From Bos javanicus (taxonomy: Eukaryota > Chordata > Mammalia > Artiodactyla > Bovidae): a DNA stretch of 64,000 bases. Shown here piece after piece: positions 53,790 through 64,000 of this stretch (its first letter is position 1; the number at the start of each line of letters is the position of its first letter). The notes beneath the pieces are model-generated. The model was not told where the DNA came from, made no database searches, and worked only from the letters and a program-made list of their open reading frames with translations. The translations under genes were made by a program, and so were the position numbers. The stretch lies in assembly GCF_032452875.1 (NCBI RefSeq), contig NW_026893841.1, positions 272,489 through 336,488 of the forward strand. The letters are read 5' to 3'.

Positions 53790-55482
53790 CTGCTGAGCTG
53801 CGTGATTACTGTCTGCTCATCTGCTTGACAATTGCCAGCTGAGCTGCACGATTCCTGCCTGTCATCTGCTTGACAATTGCCAGCTGTGCTGCGTAATTCC
53901 TGCCTGCTCAGCTGCTTGATTATTGCCAGCTGAGCAGCATGATTCCTCACACCTGAGTTCCATGATTATTGCCTGCTGACTGTTTGATTCGTGCCTACTC
54001 AGCTCTTTGTTTATTGCCTCCAGAGGCACATGATCAGTGTATGATAGCAAACATGATCAGCGCATGATCAGTCACATGATCAGCGCCATTAAGTCACGTG
54101 ATCACTACATGATAGTCATGTGATCAGTCCATGCTCAGTCACGGTATCAGTGCATGATCAGCCACGTGATCAGTGCATGATCTGTCACATGATTAGTGTA
54201 TGATCATCCACGTGATCAGTGCACATGCAGTCATGTGATCAGTGCATGATATAGACGTGATCAGTGCATGATCAGTCACGTGATCAGTGCATGATAGCCA
54301 CGTGATCAGTGCATGATCAGTCACCTGATGGGTGTATGATCATTCACGTGACCTGTACATGGTAGCTACATGATCATTGCATGATCAGCCACGTGATCAG
54401 TGCATGATCAGCCACGTGATCAGTGCATGATCAGCCACGTGATCAGTGCATGATAGCCACGTGATCAGTGCATGATCAGTCACGTGATCAGTGCATGATC
54501 AGTCACGTGATCAGTGCATGATCAGCCACGTGATCAGTGCATGATCAGCCACGTGATCAGTGCATGATCAGTCACGTGATCAGTGCATGATCAGTCACGT
54601 GATCAGTACATGGTAGCTGCGTGATCAGTGCATGATCAGCCACGTGATCAGTGCATGATAGCCACGTGATCAGTGCATGATAGCCACGTGATCAGTGCAT
54701 GATCAGTCATGTGATCGTGTGTGATCAGCCACGTGATCAGTGCATGATATCCACGTGATCAGTGCATGACAGCCACGTGATCAGTGCATGAGAGCCACGT
54801 GATCAGTGCATGATCAGTCACGTGATACATGTGTGATCAGCCACGTGATCAGTGATGAGCCACGTGATCAGTGCAGGATCAATTACGTGATCAGTGCATG
54901 ATCAGTCACGTGACCAGTACATGGTTGCTACGTGATCGTTGCATGATCAGCCACGTGAGCAGAGCATGATAGCCACGTGATCAGTGCATGATCAGTCACG
55001 TGATCAGTACATGATCAGTCACGTGAACAGTGCATGATCATTTACGTGATCTTTGCATGATCAGTCACGTGACCAGTATATGGTTGCTACGTGATCATTC
55101 CATGACAGCCACGTGAGCAGTGCATGATAGCCACGTGATGTGTGCATGATTACGTGAGCAGAGTATGATCAGCCACGTGATCAGTGCATGAGTGCCACGT
55201 GATCAGTGCATGATATGTCACGTGACAGGTGTGTGATCAGCCACGTGAACAGTGCATGTTCAGCCACGTGATCAGTGCATGATAGCCACGTGATCAGTGC
55301 ATGATCAGTTACGTGAGCAGTGTATGATCAGCCACGTGATCAGTGCATGGTCAGACACGTGAACAGTGTATGATCAGCCACGTGATCAGTGCATGATATC
55401 CAAGTGATCAGTGCATGATCATCACGTGATCAGTGTATGATCAGCCACGTGAACAGTGCATGCTCAGTCACGTGATCTGGGC
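53790..55482 (+). repeat. HOR unit 25 (1,693 bp), lacks the L1 block
   Basis: The cassette is 53790-54040. It shares with unit 21 the loss of the GTGAGTAG/L1 block: 246 bp from CTACATGATCATTGC (54366) to GGTAGCT (54612). An AGCTGCGTG at 54615 is the downstream GGTAGCTACG site with one base changed, not L1. Confidence 0.87.
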
Positions 55483-57381
55483 CTGCTGAGCTGCGTGATT
55501 ACTGTCTGCTCATCTGCTTGACAATTGCCAGCTGAGCTGCACGATTCCTGCCTGTCATCTGCTTGACAATTGCCAGCTGTGCTGCGTAATTCCTGCCTGC
55601 TCAGCTGCTTGATTATTGCCAGCTGAGCAGCATGATTCCTCACACCTGAGTTCCATGATTATTGCCTGCTGACTGTTTGATTCGTGCCTACTCAGCTCTT
55701 TGTTTATTGCCTCCAGAGGCACATGATCAGTGTATGATAGCAAACATGATCAGCGCATGATCAGTCACATGATCAGCGCCATTAAGTCACGTGATCACTA
55801 CATGATAGTCATGTGATCAGTCCATGCTCAGTCACGGTATCAGTGCATGATCAGCCACGTGATCAGTGCATGATCTGTCACAGATTAGTGTATGATCATC
55901 CACGTGATCAGTGCATGGGCAGTCATGTGATCAGTGCATGATATAGACGTGATCAGTGCATGATCAGTCACGTGATCAGTGCATGATAGCCACGTGATCA
56001 GTGCATGATCAGTCACCTGATGGGTGTATGATCATTCACGTGACCTGTACATGGTAGCTACATGATCATTGCATGATCAGCCACGTGAGTAGTGCATGAT
56101 AGCCACGTGATCAGTGCATGATCAGTCACGTGATCAGTGCATGATCAGTCATGTGACCAGTACATGGTAGCTGCGTGATCATGCATGATCAGCCACGTGA
56201 GCAGTGCATGATAGCCACGTGATCAGTGCATGATCAGACACGTGATCAGTGCATGATCAGTCACGTGATCAGTGCATGATCAGCCACGTGATCAGTGCAT
56301 GCAGGCACGTGATCAGTGTATGTCAGCCAAGTGATCAGTGCATGATAGCCACGTGATCAGTGCATGATCAGTCACGTGATCAGTGCATGATCAGTTATGT
56401 GATCAGTGCATGATCAGCCACGTGATCAGTGCATGATCAGCCACATGATCAGTGCATGATCAATTACGTGATCAGTGCATGATCAGTCACGTGACCAGTA
56501 CATGGTAGCTACGTGATCATTGCATGATCAGCCACGTGATCAGTGCATGATAGCCACGTGATCAGTGCATGATAGCCACGTGATCAGTGCATGATCAGTC
56601 ATGTGATACGTGTGTGATCAGCCACGTGATCAGTGCATGATATCCACGTGATCAGTGCATGACAGCCACGTGATCAGTGCATGATAGCCACGTGATCAGT
56701 GCATGATCAGTCACGTGATACATGTGTGATCAGCCACGTGATCAGTGCATGATGAGCCACGTGATCAGTGCAGGATCAATTACGTGATCAGTGCATGATC
56801 AGTCACGTGACCAGTACATGGTTGCTACGTGATCGTTGCATGATCAGCCACGTGAGCAGTGCATGATAGCCACGTGATCAGTGCATGATCAGTCACGTGA
56901 TCAGTACATGATCAGTCACGTGAACAGTGCATGATCATTTACGTGATCTTTGCATGATCAGTCACGTGACCAGTATATGGTTGCTACGTGATCATTCCAT
57001 GACGAGCCACGTGAGCAGTGCATGATAGCCACGTGATGTGTGCATGAGTTACGTGAGCAGAGTATGATCAGCCACGTGATCAGTGCATGAGTGCCACGTG
57101 ATCAGTGCATGATATGTCACGTGACAGGTGTGTGATCAGCCACGTGAACAGTGCATGTTCAGCCACGTGATCAGTGCATGATAGCCACGTGATCAGTGCA
57201 TGATCAGTTACGTGAGCAGTGTATGATCAGCCACGTGATCAGTGCATGGTCAGACACGTGAACAGTGTATGATCAGCCACGTGATCAGTGCATGATATCC
57301 AAGTGATCAGTGCATGATCATCACGTGATCAGTGTATGATCAGCCACGTGAACAGTGCATGCTCAGTCACGTGATCAGGGC
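55483..57381 (+). repeat. HOR unit 26 (1,899 bp)
   Basis: The cassette is 55483-55733 and L1 is at 56169. The post-cassette marker has lost one base (GTCACAGATTAG near 55877). CAGTCACGTG replaces CAGTCTCGTG. Confidence 0.9.
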
Positions 57382-59252
57382 CTGCTGAGCTGCGTGATTA
57401 CTGTCTGCTCATCTGCTTGACAATTGCCAGCTGAGCTGCACGATTCCTGCCTGTCATCTGCTTGACAATTGCCAGCTGTGCTGCGTAATTCCTGCCTGCT
57501 CAGCTGCTTGATTATTGCCAGCTGAGCAGCATGATTCCTCACACCTGAGTTCCATGATTATTGCCTGCTGACTGTTTGATTCGTGCCTACTCAGCTCTTT
57601 GTTTATTGCCTCCAGAGGCACATGATCAGTGTATGATAGCAAACATGATCAGCGCATGATCAGTCACATGATCAGCGCCATTAAGTCACGTGATCACTAC
57701 ATGATAGTCATGTGATCAGTCCATGCTCAGTCACGGTATCAGTGCATGATCAGCCACGTGATCAGTGCATGATCTGTCACAAGATTAGTGTATGATCATC
57801 CACGTGATCAGTGCACGGGCAGTCATGTGATCAGTGCATGATATAGACGTGATCAGTGCATGATCAGTCTCGTGATCAGTGCATGATAGCCACGTGATCA
57901 GTGCATGATCAGTCACCTGATGGGTGTATGATCATTCACGTGACCTGTACATGGTAGCTACATGATCATTGCATGATCAGCCACGTGAGTAGTTGCATGA
58001 TAGCCACGTGATCACTGCATGATCAGTCACGTGATCAGTGCATGATCAGTCATGTGACCAGTACATGGTAGCTGCGTGATCATGGCATGATCAGCCACGT
58101 GAGCAGTGCATGATAGCCACGTGATCAGTGCATGATCAGTCACGTGATCAGTGCATGATCAGTCACGTGATCAGTGCATGATCAGCCACGTGATCAGTGT
58201 ATGTCCAGCCACGTGATCAGTGCATGATAGCCACGTGATCAGTGCATGATCAGTCACGTGATCAGTGCATGATCAGTTACGTGATCAGTGCATGATCAGC
58301 CACGTGATCAGTGCATGATCAGCCACATGATCAATTACGTGATCAGTGCATGATCAGTCACGTGACCAGTACATGGTAGCTACGTGATCATTGCCTGATC
58401 AGCCACGTGATCAGTGCATGATAGCCACGTGATCAGTGCATGATAGCCACGTGATCAGTGCATGATCAGTCATGTGATACGTGTGTGATCAGCCACGTGA
58501 TCAGTGCATGATATCCACGTGATCAGTGCATGACAGCCACGTGATCAGTGCATGAGAGCCACGGGATCAGTGCATGATCAGTCACGTGATACATGTGTGA
58601 TCAGCCACGTGATCAGTGCATTATGAGCCACGTGATCAGTGCAGGATCAATTACGTGATCAGTGGATGATCAGTTACGTGACCAGTACATGGTTGCTACG
58701 TGATCGTTGCATGATCAGCCACGTGAGCAGAGCATGATAGCCACGTGGTCAGTTCATGATCAGTCACGTGATCAGTACATGATCAGTCACGTGAACAGTG
58801 CATGATCATTTACGTGATCTTTGCATGATCAGTCACGTTACCAGTATATGGTTGCTACGTGATCATTCCATGACGAGCCACGTGAGCAGTGCATGATAGC
58901 CACGTGATGTGTGCATGAGTTACGTGAGCAGAGTATGATCAGCCACGTGATCAGTGCATGAGTGCCACGTGATCAGTGCATGATATGTCACGTGACAGGT
59001 GTGTGATCAGCCACGTGAACAGTGCATGTTCAGCCACGTGATCAGTGCATGATAGCCACGTGATCAGTGCATGATCAGTTACGTGAGCAGTGCATGATCA
59101 GCCACGTGATCAGTGCATGGTCAGACACGTGAACAGTGTATGATCAGCCACGTGATCAGTGCATGATATCCAAGTGATCAGTGCATGATCATCACGTGAT
59201 CAGTGTATGATCAGCCACGTGAACAGTGCATGCTCAGTCACGTGATCAGGGC
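57382..59252 (+). repeat. HOR unit 27 (1,871 bp), rich in private substitutions
   Basis: The cassette is 57382-57632 and L1 is at 58070. Between 58,390 and 58,850 it has more single-base changes than any other unit (TTGCCTGATC, CCACGGGATC, GCATTATGAGCC, GTGGATGATC, CACGTGGTCAGTTC, CACGTTACC), while its length is normal. Marker: GCACGGGCAGTC near 57,812, shared with units 21 and 29. Confidence 0.9.
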
Positions 59253-61941
59253 CTGCTGAGCTGCGTGATTACTGTCTGCTCATCTGCTTGACAATTGCCA
59301 GCTGAGCTGCACGATTCCTGCCTGTCATCTGCTTGACAATTGCCAGCTGTGCTGCGTAATTCCTGCCTGCTCAGCTGCTTGATTATTGCCAGCTGAGCAG
59401 CATGATTCCTCACACCTGAGTTCCATGATTATTGCCTGCTGACTGTTTGATTCGTGCCTACTCAGCTCTTTGTTTATTGCCTCCAGAGGCACATGATCAG
59501 TGTATGATAGCAAACATGATCAGCGCATGATCAGTCACATGATCAGCGCCATTAAGTCACGTGATCACTACATGATAGTCATGTGATCAGTCCATGCTCA
59601 GTCACGGTATCAGTGCATGATCAGCCACGTGATCAGTGCATGATCTGTCACGTGATTAGTGTATGATCATCCACGTGATCAGTGCATGGGCAGTCATGTG
59701 ATCAGTGCATGATATAGACGTGATCAGTGCATGATCAGTCACGTGATCAGTGCATGATAGCCACGTGATCAGTGCATGATCAGTCACGTGATAGTGCATG
59801 ATAGCCACGTGATCAGTGCATGATCAGTCACGTGATCAGTGCATGATCAGTCACGTGACCAGTACATGGTAGCTACGTGATCATGGCATGATCAGCCACG
59901 TGATCAGTGCATGATAGCCACGTGATCAGTGCATGATCAGTCACGTGATCAGTGCATGATCAGTCACGTGATCAGTGCATGATCAGCCACGTGATCAGTG
60001 CATGATCAGCCACGTGATCAGTGCATGATCAGCCACGTGATCAGTGCATGATAGCCACGTGATCAGTGCATGATCAGTCACGTGATCAGTGCATGATCAG
60101 TCATGTGATCAGTGTATGATCAGCCACGTGATCAGTGCATGATCAGCCACGTGATCAGTGCATGATCAATCACGTGATCAGTGCATGATCAGTCACGTGA
60201 TCAGTATGATAGCTACGTGATCAGTGCATGATCAGCCACGTGATCAGTGCATGATAGCCACGTGATCAGTGCATGATCAGCCACGTGATCAGTGCATGAT
60301 CAGCCACGTGATCAGTGCATGATCAGTCACGTGATCGTGTGTGATCAGCCACGTGATCAGTGCATGATATCCACGTGATCAGTGCATGATCAGCCACGTG
60401 ATCAGTGCATGATAGCCCACGTGATCAGTGCATGATCAGTCACGTGATCATGTGTGATCAGCCACGTGATCAGTGCATGATAGCCACGTGATCAGTGCAT
60501 GATCAGTGATTCGTGATCAGTGCATGATCAGCCACGTGATCAGTGCATGATCAACCGTGATCAGTGCATGATCAGCCACGTGATCAGTGCATGATAGCCA
60601 CGTGATCAGTGCATGATCAGCACGTGATCAGTGCATGATCAGCCACGTGATCAGTGCATGATCAGTCACGTGATCAGTGCATGATAGCTGCGTGATCATG
60701 CATGATCAGCCACGTGATCAGTGCATGATAGCCACGTGATCAGTGCATGATCAGCCACGTGATCAGTGCATGATCAGTCACGTGATCAGTGCATGATCAG
60801 CCACGTGATCAGTGCATGATCAGTCACGTGATCAGTGCATGATCAGCCACGTGATCAGTGCATGATCAGTCACGTGATCAGTGCATGTCAGCCACGTGAT
60901 CAGTGCATGATCAGCCACGTGATCAGTGCATGATCAGTCACGTGATCAGTGCATGATCAGTCACGTGATCAGTGCATGATCAGCCACGTGATCAGTGCAT
61001 GATCAGCCACGTGATCAGTGCATGATCAATTACGTGATCAGTGCATGATCAGTCACGTGATCAGTACATGGTGGCTACGTGATCAGTGCATGATCAGCCA
61101 CGTGATCAGTGCATGATAGCCACGTGATCAGTGCATGATAGCCACGTGATCAGTGCATGATCAGTCATGATACGTGTGTGATCAGCCACATGATCAGTGC
61201 ATGATATCCACGTGATCAGTGCATGACAGCCACGTGATCAGTGCATGATAGCCACGTGATCAGTGCATGATCAGTCACGTGATACATGTGTGATCAGCCA
61301 CGTGATCAGTGCATGATGAGCCACGTGATCAGTGCATGATCAATTACGTGATCAGTGCATGATCAGTCACGTGACCAGTACATGGTTGCTACGTGATCGT
61401 TGCATGATCAGCCACGTGAGCAGAGCATGATAGCCACGTGATCAGTGCATGATCAGTCACGTGATCAGTGCATGATCAGTCACGTGATCAGTGCATGATC
61501 ATTTACGTGATCTTGCATGATCAGTCACGTGACCAGTATATGGTTGCTACGTGATCATTCATGACAGCCACGTGAGCAGTGCATGATAGCCACGTGATGT
61601 GTGCATGAGTTACGTGATCAGAGTATGATCAGCCACGTGATCAGTGCATGAGTGCCACGTGATCAGTGCATGATATGTCACGTGACAGTGTGTGATCAGC
61701 CACGTGAACAGTGCATGATCAGCCACGTGATCAGTGCATGATAGCCACGTGATCAGTGCATGATCAGTTACGTGAGCAGTGTATGATCAGCCACGTGATC
61801 AGTGCATGGTCAGACACGTGAACAGTGTATGATCAGCCACGTGATCAGTGCATGATATCCAAGTGATCAGTGCATGATCATCACGTGATCAGTGTATGAT
61901 CAGCCACGTGAACAGTGCATGCTCAGTCACGTGATCTGGGC
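59253..61941 (+). repeat. HOR unit 28 (2,689 bp), composite
   Basis: The cassette is 59253-59503. The post-cassette marker is CACGTGATTAG, the consensus-like state. The CACCTGATGGGTG part is missing, as in unit 4 (7773-10369). About 59,780-61,080 is near-consensus monomers with one landmark at 60686, followed by an ordinary right half. Confidence 0.87.
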
Positions 61942-64000
61942 CTGCTGAGCTGCGTGATTACTGTCTGCTCATCTGCTTGACAATTGCCAGCTGAGCTGCA
62001 CGATTCCTGCCTGTCATCTGCTTGACAATTGCCAGCTGTGCTGCGTAATTCCTGCCTGCTCAGCTGCTTGATTATTGCCAGCTGAGCAGCATGATTCCTC
62101 ACACCTGAGTTCCATGATTATTGCCTGCTGACTGTTTGATTCGTGCCTACTCAGCTCTTTGTTTATTGCCTCCAGAGGCACATGATCAGTGTATGATAGC
62201 AAACATGATCAGCGCATGATCAGTCACATGATCAGCGCCATTAAGTCACGTGATCACTACATGATAGTCATGTGATCAGTCCATGCTCAGTCACGGTATC
62301 AGTGCATGATCAGCCACGTGATCAGTGCATGATCTGTCACAAGATTAGTGTATGATCATCCACGTGATCAGTGCACGGGCAGTCATGTGATCAGTGCATG
62401 ATATAGACGTGAACAGTGCATGATCAGTCTCGTGATCAGTGCATGATAGCCACGTGATCAGTGCATGATCAGTCACCTGATGGGTGTATGATCATTCACG
62501 TGACCTGTACATGGTAGCTACATGATCATTGCATGATCAGCCACGTGAGTAGTGCATGATAGCCACGTGATCACTGCATGATCAGTCACGTGATCAGTGC
62601 ATGATCAGTCATGTGACCAGTGCATGGTAGCTGCGTGATCATGGCATGATCAGCCACGTGAGCAGTGCATGATAGCCACGTGATCAGTGCATGATCAGCC
62701 ACGTGATCAGTGCATGATCAGTCACGTGATCAGTGCATGATCAGGCACGTGATCAGTGCATGATCCAGCACGTGATCAGTGCATGATAGCCACGTGATCA
62801 GTGCATGATCAGTCACGTGATCAGTGCATGATCAGTCACGTGATCAGTGTATGATCAGCCACGTGATCAGTGCATGATCAGCCACGTGATCAGTGCATGA
62901 TCAATTACGTGATCAGTGCATGATCAGTCACGTGACCAGTACATGGTAGCTACGTGATCATTGCATGATCAGCCACGTGATCAGTGCATGATAGCCACGT
63001 GATCAGTGCATGATAGCCACGTGATCAGTGCATGATCAGTCACGTGATACGTGTGTGATCAGCCGTGAAGTGCATGATATCCACGTGATCAGTGCATGAC
63101 AGCCACGTGATCAGTGCATGAGAGCCACGTGATCAGTGCATGATCAGTCACGTGATACATGTGTGATCAGCCACGTGATCAGTGCATGATGAGCCACGTG
63201 ATCAGTGCATGATCAATTACGTGATCAGTGCATGATCAGTCACGTGACCAGTACATGATTGCTACGTGATCGTTGCATGATCAGCCACGTGAGCAGTGCA
63301 TGATAGCCACGTGATCAGTGCATGATCAGTCACGTGATCAGTGCATGATCAGTCACGTGATCAGTGCATGATCATTTACGTGATCAGTGCATGATCAGTC
63401 ACGTGACCAGTATATGGCATACGTGATCATTGCATGACAGCCACGTGATCAGTGCATGATAGCCACGTGATCAGTGCATGAGTTACGTGAGCAGAGTATG
63501 ATCAGCCACGTGATCAGTGCATGAGTGCCACGTGATCAGTGCATGATCAGTCACGTGATCAGTGCATGATCAGCCACGTGATCAGTGCATGTTCAGTCAC
63601 GTGATCAGTGCATGATAGCCACGTGATCAGTGCATGATCAGTTACGTGATCAGTGCATGATCAGCCACGTGATCAGTGCATGATCAGTCACGTGATCAGT
63701 GTATGATCAGCCACGTGATCAGTGCATGATCATCCACGTGATCAGTGCATGATCATCACGTGATCAGTGCATGATCAGCCACGTGATCAGTGCATGATCA
63801 GTCACGTGATCAGTGCATGGTAGCTGCGTGATCATGGCATGATCAGCCACGTGACCAGTGCATGATAGCCACGTGATCAGTGCATGATCAGCCACGTGAT
63901 CAGTGCATGATCAGTCACGTGATCAGTGCATGATCAGCCACGTGATCAGTGCATGATCAGTACGTGATCAGTGCATGATCAGCCACGTGATCAGTGCATG
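61942..64000 (+). repeat. HOR unit 29, partial: left part of a long-type unit
   Basis: The cassette is 61942-62192. Landmarks are at 62629 (+687) and 63822 (+1880). The 1193-bp landmark spacing matches the cassette-less cycle of the 3.1-kb units (1160-1190), so the unit should continue beyond the window. Markers: CACAAGATTAG and GCACGGGCAGTC. Confidence 0.85.

Larger units (their letters stand above)
1..64000 (+). repeat. 23-bp monomer satellite array spanning the whole window
   Basis: The entire window is head-to-tail copies of one 22/23-bp monomer, all in the same orientation. The 23-bp form has TGATCA at 2-7, CACGTG at 10-15 and TGATCA at 14-19, and ends TGC, so each junction reads TGCATG. 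The main variants are AGCC versus AGTC before ACGTG, and a 22-bp form beginning ATGATAGCC. Base composition of the monomer is about 52% G+C with one CpG, in the middle of the E-box. At about 22.8 bp per copy this is roughly 2,800 monomers (estimate, not a count). No unrelated sequence interrupts it. I infer eukaryotic heterochromatin; the species and the satellite family are not recognised. Confidence 0.97.

Noticed and set aside
1..64000. CRISPR array
   Set aside because: Repeats abut directly with no unique spacers, the period is only 22-23 bp, and no cas-like gene exists in the window.
1..64000. Bacterial replication origin or Dam/SeqA-type GATC cluster
   Set aside because: GATC density is a by-product of the monomer. 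There are no coding genes at all in 64 kb, no DnaA-box arrangement and no AT-rich unwinding region.
1..64000. Telomeric or interstitial telomere repeats, tRNA or rRNA genes
   Set aside because: No TTAGGG/TTTAGGG-type runs and no recognisable tRNA or rRNA sequence were seen on either strand.

Overview
The window is one uninterrupted tandem satellite array, and I see no gene that I would defend. The basic unit is a monomer of 23 bp (often 22 bp) repeated head to tail on the + strand, roughly 2,800 times. Counting from its ATG, the 23-bp monomer has TGATCA at 2-7, the E-box palindrome CACGTG at 10-15, a second TGATCA at 14-19 overlapping the E-box, and TGC at 21-23, so monomer junctions read TGCATG. 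The main forms differ at positions 8-11 (AGCCAC or AGTCAC) or lack the C at position 6 (the 22-bp form). Absence of genes, a 64-kb array and nested higher-order structure point to eukaryotic constitutive heterochromatin (centromeric, pericentromeric, subtelomeric or sex-chromosomal). I cannot name the species or clade, and I do not recognise the satellite.

Level 2: monomers are grouped into higher-order repeat (HOR) units. Each unit is marked by one cassette of about 251 bp that looks unlike the rest of the array but resolves into eleven diverged 22/23-bp monomers. There are 29 cassettes, all in the same orientation. Units run from one cassette start to the next. The common length is 1.78-1.90 kb (about 80 monomers); variants are 1.47, 1.67-1.69, 2.35-2.40, 2.6-2.7 and 3.11-3.13 kb. 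A second landmark, AGCTGCGTGATCATG (called L1 below), lies about 687 bp after each ordinary cassette start. The 3.1-kb units are an ordinary unit plus a cycle of about 1.18 kb that has its own landmark (L2) but no cassette.

Level 3: from 13,479 to 46,337 the unit lengths repeat in groups of five, three times: 3125-1814-2364-1835-1783, 3115-1872-2374-1829-1787, 3131-1864-2350-1835-1781. This gives super-units of 10,921, 10,977 and 10,961 bp. The fourth unit of every group has a cassette lacking the same 45-bp monomer pair, which independently confirms the super-period. The flanks (1-13,478 and 46,338-64,000) use the same units in other orders. The window starts inside the second half of a 3.1-kb-type unit and ends inside another.

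Open reading frames are by-products of the repeat. The recurring 62-codon minus-strand frame lies in the cassette because the diverged monomers there have lost the TGATCA-derived stops, and it opens with TTG. No transposon, RNA gene, telomeric repeat, CENP-B box or unrelated sequence was seen. The main points of interest are the super-unit architecture, the origin of the cassette from the monomer, the preserved CpG/E-box in almost every monomer, and a UGCAUG (RBFOX-type) motif about every 23 nt in any plus-sense transcript.
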